Shown in pieces: positions 50,425 to 61,488 of a stretch of DNA of 64,000 bases. The position numbers were made by a program, and so were the translations under genes. Source of the stretch: Ceratothoa steindachneri (taxonomy: Eukaryota; Arthropoda; Malacostraca; Isopoda; Cymothoidae); contig OZ018338.1 in assembly GCA_963969495.1 (NCBI GenBank), positions 44,585,206-44,649,205 on the forward strand, written 5' to 3'. Every line of letters begins with the position of its first letter. Position 1 is the stretch's first letter. The notes below the pieces were generated by a model, which saw only the letters and a list, made by a program, of their open reading frames with translations, searched no databases and was not told the origin of the DNA.

Positions 50425-50441
50425 CCGGGTTCGAGTCCCGG
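50425..50441 (+). other. tRNA T-arm-like sequence
   Basis: CCGGGTTCGAGTCCCGG forms a perfect 5-bp stem with a 7-base TTCGAGT loop, the consensus T arm and RNA polymerase III B box. The sequence upstream does not give a convincing A box, anticodon arm or matching acceptor stem, so a complete tRNA is not called. It sits within the 5' part of the gypsy-2 gag region. Confidence 0.45.
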
Positions 50442-50499
50442 CGAGAAATTCAAAACCTTTTTCCCCTAGCGTTATTTCTGTCATCTTGGTAAAGGATCG

Positions 50500-51617
50500 C
50501 CTTCACTGTGCCGCCCTCTGTTCCCTTTGATTCTGGATTCTTCTAATGTCCCTCTCTCTTGCCTTTAAAAACCTCCGGTTTCTTGTCTCATTTGCTCATT
50601 CGCGTCCAACTCTTATTTTCTTGTACTATATGTATTTATAGTCAGCTACACCAGGTTTATGCATCTTTCTTTCTGTCTTCAAATTTGATTTGAAAGGCAG
50701 AAAATAAAAATGGCATAGCCCTGTAGTGGTTGTATTATCACCCGCAGATCCTGTAGTTGCTTTCTTTGTATATATATATATATATATATATATCTAATGT
50801 TGAGGTATGGCCAAGTGTACAGGAATATGCGCACACAGGCTCTAAGGTAAGCCAAACAAGACGACAACTGTTATTGTTATAGGAGTGTGATTTGAATAGA
50901 TAGCTGCAGCCGCGTGACCAAGTCATATGCCAAACACAAAGACAAAAATAGATTTTAATACACACTAAATAAAAGGCACAAAATAAATATGGATATATAT
51001 AGGTACATGAATAAGACGGAATTAGGTTTCGAATACTAATTAGATAACCAGGGTTATTGAATGGTTATAATGGGAGATTTAGGCTAGTGAGTGATTTAAT
51101 TCCTTTGAACTTCAAGAGTAAAGCGGGGCAAACTTGAGTGGAGGTCTTGGTGACCTTGCTTACTCACTGGGTAGCCAAAAACCAGCAGTGGTTGGAGTTA
51201 CTTTCTCGAAACCTACGTTTTGCGAGATGCGGGACTCTTGTCCTCAAGACGTCATCGGACGAACTTCGAAGGAGGTAGGGGATAACTCCTCCACACTCGG
51301 GTCGAGCAAGCTATCAGGCTTCTTGTCCTCAAGAGGTCAACAGAAGAATTTCGGAGGACGGCTTCTCCAATCCTTGATCCGAAGGCGGTTGAGAAAGGCT
51401 GACCTTGCTTCACGAGGCTCTTCTACTTGACCCGAAGATACGGGTGTGATGTCCAGCTCTTCCGTGGCTTGCGACCGTCACTCAGACTTCTCAGGAGAGA
51501 GCTTCGTTGAATAGAACCCCTTTAGGGGAATTGTCGTCTAACCAAATATGTCTGTACTCCATGGGAGGGTACATATATACCCAGAGTTCTCCAAAACAAG
51601 GAGAGAGATTGAGATCT
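50500..51617. other. gypsy-2 leader or remainder of a long 5' LTR
   Basis: Between gag and the recognised LTR lies about 1.1 kb without gene content. A TA tract is at 50770-50793. On the minus strand a TATA-like GGTATATATGTACC is at 51569-51581 and AT-rich sequence follows to about 50940. The 5' LTR could therefore be about 1 kb long, with the part matching the 3' LTR being only its U3 end. The 3' LTR is too short to decide. Confidence 0.4.
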
Positions 51618-51982
51618 TCTCGAACCGTCATTATCGGCCGTGACAACCGAGCGTCTCTTTATGGGAGGGTGTAAGAGGCAGGGAATCAGCGGGTAAGATC
51701 GTCGACCAGCGGCTGGAGCCATAAAAGCTGTTCGCGGCAAACCTACAAAATAGATGAGTAAACTCCCGACCCGAGGCGAGCGGGAGGGAAAGGGATTGAG
51801 GCAACGGGGAGGTAGTCTTCGATTTCAGCGTCATGCCTCGGTATGAATTTTTGCGGTGACCTAGCAGCAAGTCCAAAAAGGGTGAAGGCGGAGGGGAGGC
51901 GGGGAGTAACGGCTTGCTTTCGCTCCCGAAGTAATATTTTAGAAGGTTGGGAAATAATATTATTCTAGGAGATCCTTTTACA
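51618..51982 (-). repeat. gypsy-2 5' LTR (part shared with 3' LTR)
   Basis: The minus-strand start is TGTAAAAGGATCTCCTAGAA at 51982. The AATAATATTATT block, the AAGTCCAAAAA and GGCATGACGCTGAAAT blocks and the GACGCTCGGTTGTCA block match 47283-47647 in order. The left limit is where the match ends, not necessarily the true LTR end. Confidence 0.75.
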
Positions 51983-52880
51983 AGATAATATACTTTTAAA
52001 TTGTAATTGGAGTCTCGTTAGATCTCTACTTAATTTATAGTTTTTCTTTGTAAACTATTACGGCTTTACAATAATCATCGAGCGATATAATCGTTTTAAA
52101 TGTGGCAAAACGAAAATATTACTAAATGAGAAAAAGATATCACATTAGGCGAAATTCATTTTAAAAATGTATGGATAAATAAATTTAACCACTTATTGGA
52201 GGTACACTGACATGGAATTGATCTACCACCTATAAGGTATCGGGTCTCCTCCTTAAGTATTGGCAGAATCCCTCAGCGAGGATGCGCAATGCCTTTTAAT
52301 ACTGAGCATTTGGCTCGGCAGATTTTAAATTGGATTGAGATTTGGAAACTTGAAAGTAAAAGGGTTTAGCTGAATCTATGGATATTTCAGAGTCACTAAT
52401 TTGCATAACATTGCTCTTGTATACTGAGGAATTGTAACCATCAAATAAACTATCTACTTGGAAATATCAATCTTATTACGAATGGGAACAGTAAATATTC
52501 GCCTTCCCATCACTTGTGAAACTTTTATAAGAGTGAATTAATATTGCAGAGGAAATGTAAATAGTTTGCATCTAATCAAAGAATGTATTAAATTTATGTC
52601 CATACGTTCATTATATCCTATCTTTAAGCTTAGATCTGCAACTAAATGGCATGCAAATTTCAAATATTCTCAATAAGCCAATGAAAAAATTCAGATATCC
52701 ATCTGCTAACTGCCACTAATCGTATATTTTACCGTAATCAATTTAGCCTATTACTAGGCTACTATAAAAACAAAAAAACAGAATCGAAACCTGTTATATT
52801 TGTGAACGATATTAATTTCTTTTGCGCAACAAACAGTTAAAAAACAAGAAACTGAGTAGGTTACCATTTAAAAAAATCTA
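51983..52880. other. AT-rich sequence, nothing recognised
   Basis: Stop-dense in all frames; no domain, RNA or repeat structure was recognised. Confidence 0.55.
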
Positions 52881-52899
52881 CACGCCAGAGTAATCTGCC

Positions 52900-55230
52900 A
52901 TCAATTGCGGCCTGATTGCCCGAAATACGTAACACAAAACTCAGCCACAAAACTGGATATCTTTCTTGGCAAAAATTATCTTCCGTTTAAATACACGCAA
53001 TCGGAAAACCATGCACCGACCAGACAGGTATTGCGCATGATAAACCAGCAACCGATACAGATCTCCGACAAGCTAGAGAAAGTATACCACATAGCTAAAA
53101 GAGGTAAATGCAGAAGAAGACTAGGTACACATATACTACAACGAGTACAAGAAGCGACATTAGAAGAAAGAGATGAAGCATTAGAAAATTAAGGATTGTG
53201 ATGCCAGCATGTAAGAAAAACATTACCAGAACCCACTAGAAAACGATCAAGATCTTCAACTCGAAGTCCCGTATGGTTCAAAAGAAAACTTAAATTAGAG
53301 AAATAATCGAATAGATAAGAAGAAAAATGAAAACGAGGATTTTTTTTTAATTTTAGGAGCCCATCTAGCGCCAACGAGGATGTGAAACACTGGAATGAAG
53401 AGAAAACAACGTGTATTAACAACTGCAATAATGGAAAAACATTGAAAATTGGAATAAAAACATTCCAAAGGACGGAAAATGAGTCAGGACCGGATATAAC
53501 GGATATTTAGACAACAATAGAAAACGATTTTAGACATAAGCTTAGAGAAAAATGAAGATTTTGATATTGATTTCCAGCTCCGAATCATAGACTCACTTAA
53601 CGAAGAAATCAATATGACTCATCCGCACCATTTGATCAATGCAACGAGAGACACCCACGACGGTATCGTTGCATCATTTACCAAATAATAAAAAAATGCC
53701 ACAATATTGATTTTCAGCATAAAGCACTAGGAATAACTATGAAGAAGCACCCGATAACATTCTTGAGGGAACCACAAACATATTGAATGCCGGAAAGCCA
53801 CGAACTTGGTTGGAGCGCTACGGACAAACTTTTCCTTCACTTCGAACAACATAATCTGACCACAGAGGGGTCTTAAAAGCAATGGATAGTAGAGTAGAGT
53901 ATACTCTTGAACGAAATCCCATTAAGGGGCCAGAGTGTGAGTCAAGCTAGATGTAACGAGCCATAACCCGACTGCAGGACCACTTATAGTGCTAGTCAAA
54001 TTTAAATAGTGCGGCTAAGGAATGTGCTCCCCAAAGTAGGTACGCGATTTAGAGATAGAAATATATAGAGGGCTTCTCTCATTTGTACCGCTGGGACTTC
54101 TTATTACTGACGCCAAAGAAGCCAATAGCTTCATTCCTATGCCATAAACACGTATAATGGAACCTCCGGAATTTACTAATCGGCTACTACTATGAATCAA
54201 CCCGAATATAACGAAAAGGAAACCTAGGGATGTGTCACAAATTATATTTACCTACCTCAAGGAGGGTAGCGTTAAATGTATTTGAACGCCCAATGGGTTT
54301 GTGGTAATCTGGTCATATAGAAATTACATCGAAATACTTCTTTTCTCGACCCCCCCCCTCACCCCAAAAATACTGGAACTGGAAGCAAAGATTGCCGCAG
54401 AAATTGTAGCCAACCGAAGCATCGTCTAACCTAATATAATATCGCGGGCAGGAAAACACTCAACAGAGTTTAAACAGGAACTACAAAAAACAATAGCGAT
54501 GGGTAAAAATAGACATCGTTATGTTCAGGAAGCGCACACATGTCTTCAAAAATGTTTGTGAATAAACTGAGATAGCAAAAAATGCATTTGTAAAAGGATT
54601 CCTCGCCTAGAACATGCATCCAAAACGAAGAAAATTGAAGATGAATGTGAAATGGAATAGATATTCAAAGAATACTGGAAGTGAATTCACAATATAATCT
54701 ATAAAGAGAATGAAATTTTTTATATTCACTTCGAGAATCGAATAATCAAATCATTAAATGAAAAACTTTAAAAGAAGATATCCACATGAGTCGAAGAGAA
54801 AGGAAAGACCAACGAAGGAATTGGCGCAAAAACCGAATAGCTAAGGGATATCATCTAAAAATCCAGCAAAATTACCAAGAAAATATGGCTTCACTAGGAA
54901 GAACTACATAGAGCCTAACGAATGTGTTTAATCCCTGCTTAAACACAAGATATTACCCAGCTTAATTAAACATCGCCTAAATCCTATTAATTCCGAAACA
55001 TAGAAAACCACCATTTAAGGTCGAAAGTTATCCGATAATTTCCCTTCTCGACTTCATCTGGAAAGTATAAGAAAAATGCTTAATTTAAGATTGAATTTAT
55101 ATTTAACTGAAAATAATATCTTAATAAAATACAGTTTTACTTCAGGAAAAACGGAAGCACAGAGATGGCCCTCTGCATCTTTACGGACAAAATAATTAAG
55201 GCTAAAAGAGAGAAAACACGTATATATATT
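52900..55230 (+). pseudogene. Decayed Jockey-like LINE, endonuclease end to RT
   Basis: 52905-53192 reads like the end of an apurinic endonuclease domain (TKLDIFLGKN, HAPT..VL.MINQQPIQISDKLEKV) with the following linker. 53400-54900 is strongly decayed. At 54950-55200 the RT fingers appear: NTRYYPA, LNIA.ILLIPKHRKPP, SYPIISLLDFIWKV.EKCL, ENNIL. The order, endonuclease then RT on the plus strand, is that of a Jockey-group LINE. The palm and everything beyond is missing. Frames change many times. Confidence 0.65.
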
Positions 55231-55349
55231 GTCGTAGAATGACTCCCGACGATACTATATATAACACTATTCGTTGAGGGAACTTCCTTAATTATCTTTA
55301 GAGTGCGTTTTACTGTCTGGCGGCCGATATTATGTATCTTCAAAATGCT

Positions 55350-56690
55350 TAAGAAGTGGAACCGAGCTCAAGGATAATAATATTGCTATCATTAATAAAA
55401 TAGAGTTTAATTAATAATAACTTTAAACAATACAAAAACGGAAAATATTGACATAAACAGAATGGAAAGGGTCGTGGAGACTCGGGCTAATCCAAGGATT
55501 TAAGGGATCAAAAAAGGTAAAACAAATATGGAGTTAAAGAGATGGGATGGTTCGATAAACCATTTAAAGCACAGGATAGAATTGACAAATAAGGGATCAA
55601 TACTCAAAAGGTGACGCTTGGCTTACGTAACTTCATTAGGGTGCAGTGGAAGGTACTTGAAGGAATATTCGGTCCGCTGGCGAGTTCCAGCCGAAGGGGG
55701 GGGGATAAAAGGATCCTGACGTGGCGTCTTGGAAAGGAGAACCGTTACTCGACGAACGGCTTGACGAACAATGGCTGTTCTAGGTTGTTCTCTTCTGAAC
55801 AAAGGGGGGGATGAGAACCGTCTCTTGTCTACGGGCTCAAGAACAATGGCTGTTCTAATGTTGTTCTCCTTTGAACAACAGGGGGGGTGAGAACCGTTTC
55901 TTGGCGAAGGGCTCAAAACGAACAATGGCTGTTCTAATGTTGTTCTCCTTGAACAACAGGGGGGGGATGAGAACCGTTTCTTGGCGAAGGGCTCAAAACG
56001 AACAATGGCTGTTCTAATGCTGTTCTCCTTGAACAACAGGGGGGGGATGAGAACCGTCTCTTGTCTACGGGCTCAAGAACAATGGCTGTTCTAATGTTGT
56101 TCTCCTTGAACAACAGGGGGGGTGAGAACCGTTTCTTGGCGAAGGGCTCAAAACGAACAATGGCTGTTCTAATGTTGTTCTCCTTGAACAACAGGAGGGG
56201 GATGCCTTGGAGACTTGGCGTCACTAAAGGCTCGAACCTTTGGCACTCAAGGAATATTGTCCTCCTTCTGGACAAGTGATGGTGAATCTCGAGGTCGAGG
56301 TCCCTTGGCGCACAAAGGGAGAGAGGGTCGTGGTGATGTTTCGCGACGAAAATCTGGATCTCCAATCTGATCTTAGTGGTAAAGTTTCCATATAAATAGC
56401 CAGGACATCTCCTTGGCGTGGGGGAGAATGGGGTGGAAGCTTCGAGGGAACGCACAGCTGGGCAGGAGAAAAATGCCTTATCTGTCCATAAGCCTAACTC
56501 GATCTGGCGAGGTCGGCGTATGGGGGCGAACGGGGGGACGATAACCTCCTTGTTTAAACATTGGCGTCCGGTAGCTGTTGATAAGACTCCAAGCCTCGAA
56601 TCGAAGATGCACGTGGGCCTCCTTGAGGTTTTAACTAATATGGGATAGGAGTTGAATTTAACACAGATTCAACTCGTTCTATCACATATA
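55350..56690 (-). other. LTR-like region carrying a minisatellite
   Basis: On the minus strand the region may begin TGTGATAGAACG (about 56682), has a TATA-like CTATTTATATGG near 56395, a GC-rich body and an AT-rich end (55600-55350). Gypsy-2's 5' end and 3590-4890 have the same layout. No internal gypsy genes adjoin it, so a solo LTR is possible. Long open minus-strand frames (56455-55623) come from the tandem repeats and are not called genes. Confidence 0.3.
55767..56210. repeat. 80-bp tandem repeat, about 5.6 units, each with two hairpins
   Basis: Each unit begins AACAATGGCTGTTCTAATG and contains two small perfect inverted repeats: GAACA-atggc-TGTTC and GTTGTTC-tcctt-GAACAAC, then a run of six to eight Gs and GAGAACCGT. 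Two unit variants differ in the last part (TTTCTTGGCGAAGGGCTC and CTCTTGTCTACGGGCTC) and alternate along the array. Confidence 0.9.
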
Positions 56691-57374
56691 TAATATGCAG
56701 GAACGAATCTAACCCACTCAACAAAGTATGGTAATAAACAGCAAGTATGTAATAAACCCCCCAAATGGAACGGATCTTGTTTGACTAATTTATGGAAAGA
56801 TACGCATATTTAGACACAGGGAATTTATCAAGAAGAAAATTTAAGTTGGAGGATGGCTTTCCCTAAGCGACTAGTCAGTTTAGACATCATATATTCTTTT
56901 ACTTAGAAACGAGGACAGCCTAAACGCACATTTCGCTTTGTAATTGGCATTGTTATATTTTCCTTATAAAAGTTTGACTCGTTATTTATACGACCCCAAA
57001 TTCTCCAATTTATCTGTAAAAATAAAATAATATACTACGACCTTTCACGCCTAGAATCATCGCATCATGAGTCCGCCAGATATCACGCAGCTCCGAACCT
57101 CAATTTCTTCTTCACTAAAGTCTGGCTCATCTTTTCGTTATTTAGGGTGGTGTCGGAGCCTGATTTGTATACACTAAACAGACCGAGGGCTAAATGCTTC
57201 CTTGATATTACTTGTTTTCTAGGACGCATTTATTCTAAGTTTAAACTCGTACGAATTTAATTTACTAAGAGAAGAGGGCAGGAATTCATGTAATGGTTTG
57301 TTTACTGCTGTCGGATTGAAGCATCATCCTGCGGTATGGCGATTGTTCAGAAACTGATTAACACGGAATCTCAA
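56691..57374. other. Spacer, nothing recognised
   Basis: No coding or structural feature was recognised between the LTR-like region and the decayed gene that follows. Confidence 0.5.
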
Positions 57375-58110
57375 AAGATTGTTACTTTACAATGGTAACA
57401 AGTATCAATCTTTGCTTCTTGCACACCTAGTATTAAGGGAAAAAAGTCTATGATAAAATTAAAGAGCTTCTTGACAAAGTCAACTATACTGGAATTAAGT
57501 TGGATCTTTGTGGTGACGAAAGGATGCTTGCCTTTTTGCTTGAATTGCAAGATAGATACACAAAATATGCCTGTTCCTTTGTTTTGGGGATAGCCAGGCT
57601 GATAATAATTACCAGAAAGTTCAGTTTCCCTCGCAACATGAAATATAGATTGGAGTGTTCAATTTGATCAGACAGCTTCTTATGGAGCCTGCCAAGATTT
57701 TATTATTCCCAGTTCATATAAAATTGGGATTGGTAAAGGCCTTAACTTTGAATAAGAAGCATTTCAAGAAATCCGTCTCATGTTTCCAAATCTTTATGAG
57801 GTTAAGATTAAGGATAGAATATCTGTTAGACCATAATTAAACGCAAAATTGAAAGAAATCACAAAGATCTAAATTACAAGCAGGTAGTAGCAAAGCTTAT
57901 TGATATTTTTAATGATTTGGATTGCCGTATGTCCTTCAAAGTGTATTATTTGGATTTCCATCTATTTTTCTTTCGTGAAGAGCATGGTGAGAGATTCATT
58001 CAGCATAATGTAGAAAAGAGACCGAGGAAGATGGCATACTGCTATAATGAGAGAGTACGAGATAGTCTTAAGCCTATCTCGAACTTATCCTTTGACTCTT
58101 TTTAATTTTC
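57375..58110 (+). pseudogene. Multicopy gene family of unknown function, copy 1 (decayed)
   Basis: Reading across frames: LLYNGNKYQSLLLAHL, a segment with YTGIKLDLCGDERMLAFLLELQ, RYTKYACSF, NMKYRLECSI, EPAKILLFPVHIKLGLVKAL (57688-57750), a FPNLYEVKIKDRISV segment, then MSFKVYYLDFHLFFF, EEHGERFIQHNVEK and MAYCYN, ending in a stop at 58103. The blocks HIKLGL, the FP.....KI..., and HGERF are also found in the second copy at 62555-63123 in the same order. I have seen this type of protein repeatedly among uncharacterised invertebrate sequences but know no function. Several frameshifts; not functional. Confidence 0.6.
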
Positions 58111-58249
58111 TCAGTTCAGTTGATATTTCGTTAGCGCGTTTGTCATCTTTCAAGTAGGCATTATTTACAGCTTAACTGATTCTCTTAGATTTGCTTTATT
58201 TGAACTGACTAAGATTTGAGCGCAAGACGGAAAAATTAGTTATCTTTAT

Positions 58250-59690
58250 TACTATGTTTCATGTACAAGAATAAAAGCAGAAAATCAGACTGTGGCAACT
58301 ACCAGGGTATATCCCTACTGTCAGTTACCAGGAAGGTTTTGGCCCCGGTCATCTTCAACCGCCTAATCACTAATATATCTAAGAAAAATCTGCCAGAGGC
58401 CCAGTGTAGATTCCGTACTTGCCGAAGCACCATCGCGATGATTTTTACTATCCGTTAGGTCCAGCAGAAATGCATCAAGCAGTACATGCACATCTATGTG
58501 ATCTTCCTTGACCTCACTAAAGCGTTTGATACTGTAAACAGGGGGGCTCTATGGTTGATTCTGACAAAGTTTTAATGTCCAGAGAGATTTGGAAACCACA
58601 CCCATCTGTTCCACAATGATATTACTGGACTAGTAATTTCTGGTGGAAAAGCATCTGAGCCTTTCGGCATCACCAATGGCGTAAAGAAAGGACGTGTGTT
58701 AGCTCTTGTACTCTTCATCTATTCTACACCTGCGTACTCAGCTACGCTATCAGATACCTGGAGCACCGAGTGTAATTGAAGTACAGGCTGGACAGATCTC
58801 TCTTTGACCTCCACCATCTGAATACCAAGACCAAAACGATTGAGAAAATTATCCTTGAGGCACTTGTTACTGATGACTGTGCTCTCATGGCTCACAAGAA
58901 CTCTGACTCCCATCATATCGTCGAAAAGTTCACTAAAGCCTCCCATCCGTTTGGTCTGACCATCAGCCTGGGTAAGACGGAGGTCCTGCTACAGTCGGCT
59001 CATGCTTCCTCTGCTAGGCCCCCATCAATATCTATCGAGGGAACTGAGCTTAAGACAACGGAGGTCTTCGAATATCTCGGCAGCGTCATCTCCAACGATA
59101 GAACAGTGGATAAGATAAAGCCAGGATCTGCAATACGAGCCAAGCTCTTGGTCGCCTGAGAACGAAAGTCCTGAGGTAGCACAATACCAGGCACTCCACA
59201 AAGCTTAAAGTATTTAAGGCTATCGTGCTCACCAGTCTCCTCTTTGGATGTGAGACGTGGACAGTTCCATATGCGGGACATGTCATCCAAATGGACGGCT
59301 CTAGGAATGCCGAAGCAACTGTTGCATAGTGAGCTCTCCTTAGGAAAGCGAAACCAGGATATGGCCTTGTACGCGTTTCAAGGATTGTGTGAAGGCTTAA
59401 ACAGCCCTTGCTCCAAAATAACTGGAGGAATGTGCACAGGACTGAATATGCGGGTGTGCTTTCACAGAGAAGGCACATAACCGCGTTAAAGAGGAGCGGC
59501 GTGCATGTGTCACTGAGGTGCGACAGAGAAGGAAAGCAGCAGCAGCTGTACTTGCAAAGCCACTGTCAACGACCATGCCATTCCAGACTTGCACTCCACA
59601 TCCACCGGCGAATCCATAACAGTTAAGATGTGCAGACAGATGTTATCGTCGAAATCGATGCACTACTAAACCCAACTGGATGTGTTGTTA
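58250..59690 (+). pseudogene. RTE/BovB-like LINE reverse transcriptase with C-terminal finger
   Basis: Blocks in order: YKNKSRKSDCGNYQGISLLS, LPEAQCRFR.CRSTIAMIF, IFLDLTKAFDTVNR (catalytic Asp), GITNGVKKGRVLA, ILEALVTDDCALMAHK (the usual ADD box reads TDD), LTISLGKTEVL, TEVFEYLGSVIS, LFGCETWT, and far downstream (about 59555-59626) CQRPCHSRLALHIHRRIHNS, the second half of a C2H2 zinc finger. Stops at 58459, 58573, 58778 and later break it. The order and KTEVL/YLGS/CETW blocks fit the RTE-type LINEs common in animals. No endonuclease is seen upstream. Confidence 0.85.
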
Positions 59691-60102
59691 CTTAACCAGA
59701 TGTGAACAACCATAATAGAATATTTAAGGGGAATTAATTATCCCGCCCCGTCCCCTTATAAGCCTAGTTAAGGTCCTCGGACAATGAAATTTACTTAAAA
59801 TGAGAATGACTATCCTGAAAAACACATGAAATCAGGGTCTAGTTCTCGTTGTAGTAAAAGGTGCAGAAGAGTGGTATTAGTCAGTTTTGCAATCAAACAG
59901 TAAGTAGAGCACTCCTTGTGGCCCAATGTAATTTCGCCTGTTTAATGTCAGTTTATTGTGGATATGAAAATAAATAGGGTAGTTTCTGGGACAGAATGAG
60001 CAATGTTTCACTTGTAAAGAAAGGAAAAATGGAAGATTACACGGTGTTGTGATTGACTGTTTGATAAATTACGTCTTAGAGCTGTTTGTGCGTATATTTC
60101 AG
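59691..60102. other. Spacer, nothing recognised
   Basis: No coding or repeat feature recognised. The last bases (GTATATTTCAG at about 60092-60102) are a good splice acceptor for the candidate exon that follows. Confidence 0.5.
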
Positions 60103-60193
60103 ATTACACGCAACGCCCGAATGGCGGTTGCTCCCTATGAACACTTAAACCTTGATGACTTTCCTCGCCGAAAATTTAACCCAGCACCGCGAG
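60103..60193 (+). CDS. Candidate internal or first coding exon of a host gene
   Basis: A 91-base open stretch lies between a pyrimidine-rich acceptor (TATATTTCAG, AG at 60101-60102) and a consensus donor (GTAAGAG from 60194). It is more GC-rich than its surroundings. An ATG at 60121 gives MAVAPYEHLNLDDF and then RRKFNPAPR; the frame is also open upstream of the ATG to the acceptor. The exon would end in phase 1. I do not recognise the peptide and see no partner exon nearby, so the support is only the splice signals, the frame and the composition. Confidence 0.3.
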
Positions 60194-60349
60194 GTAAGAG
60201 ATCCAACGATTTTTCAAATTGACTAGCGAGAGTCAGGTTAGAAAACTAGGGTTTTTACCAATCTGAAAACGTCTGGTTCACAATGCTATCAACGGAGAAT
60301 GCGGAGGTCTAAAAGCCTCTTAGTAGGTGTTAACATACTTCTTTCCCAG

Positions 60350-61488
60350 TTAGACCTCCCAGATCCAACTCGTAAGCCACTTTAGTAACTTCACCCATCA
60401 GTCTTCCTCATTAGACCACTGATAGCAAACTTGTAAACAAACTTAGTAACTTCATCCGTCGGTTTTGTATTTAAATCTTCCAGAATCAACAGATAAACAA
60501 ACCTAGTAAATTCATACATATGCCTTTCTCGTTAGAACTCCGAGACCAACCTCTAAAATAAGCTTAGTATACACACCGCGATATTTCTCGTTAGACCTCC
60601 TAGACCCAAATTGTCAAAACACTAATTAACTTCACTATCTGGTCTTCTTCGTTAAACCACTGAGACCAAACATGTAAACGAACTTAGTATTTTCACCCGT
60701 CGTTCTTCATCATTAGACCACTCAGACCAAACTTGTAAGCAAACTTATTAACTTGAACTTAGGTTTTTACCTTTAAACCTCTCGTACCAAACTTGTAGGC
60801 AAAATTAGTAACTTCATCGATCGGTCTTCCTCGTTAGACTTCTCACACCTTACTTGTACATAAGCTTAGTTACTACATACCGCGTTCTTCATTATTAGAC
60901 CTCTCAGAACTAAATTAAAAGCACACTGAGTAACTTCACTCTTTGGTCTTCCTCGTTAAACTACCGGGAGATAACTTGTAAAGAGAGTTAGTAATTTCAT
61001 ATGTCGCTCTTCCTCGTTAGACCTCCCAGATCCACCATCTAAACAAACTTATTAACTTGAACTTTGCTCTTTACATTTAGACCTCCAATACCCAACTTGT
61101 AAATTTAATTAGTAACTTCATCCGTAGCTCTTGCTTGTTAAACCTCTCTGGATTTAGTAACTTCACCAATCAGTCTTTATCTTTAGACGTCAAAAACCTA
61201 GGTAGCAATCGAATTTAGAAAATTCAGCATTCGGTCTCTCTCTCTTTGACCTATTAGGCCCAACATCTAAACAAAGTTAGTAAGTTCAGCTATCGTTCTT
61301 ATTCTATAGACCTCTCAGATACAAATGTAAATTAATTTACAAACTTCACCCATTGTTCTTCCTCGTTAGACCGCCTAAACTGACCTCGTAAAAAAACTTA
61401 CTAACATCACCCTTTTATCTTCCTCGGTAGACCAACCAGCGCAATTTTGTAAACAAACTTAGTAATTTCACCCAACTCATCTCTATTC
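60350..61488. repeat. Degenerate minisatellite, 61-bp unit, about 19 copies
   Basis: Units begin near TTAGACCTCYCAGA and continue CCAAACTTGTAAACAAACTTAGTAACTTCACCCGTCGGTCTTCCTCG in consensus. Unit starts can be followed at about 60350, 60411, 60471, 60532, 60591 and so on to 61428. Copies differ at many positions and one (near 61140) is shortened. The array is old and fully non-coding. Confidence 0.88.

Larger units (their letters stand above)
47283..51982 (-). mobile_element. Ty3/gypsy element gypsy-2, rearranged
   Basis: On the minus strand: 5' LTR (51982 to 51618 or further), leader, gag (from about 50300), retropepsin (about 49640-49440), integrase N-terminus (about 49350-48640), RT thumb and RNase H (48500-47900), then 3' LTR (47647-47283). 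Integrase precedes RT, as described for the Gmr1 group and unlike ordinary Ty3/gypsy. The integrase core and RT palm are missing and an LTR-derived block interrupts the integrase, so the element is defective. Confidence 0.75.

Noticed and set aside
55623..56455. Two long overlapping minus-strand open frames
   Set aside because: They arise from the 80-bp tandem repeat read in two frames; no protein family was recognised.
60350..61488. CRISPR-like array
   Set aside because: Spacing is regular, but the whole 61-bp unit is repeated with no unique spacers, and the setting is a eukaryotic genome.
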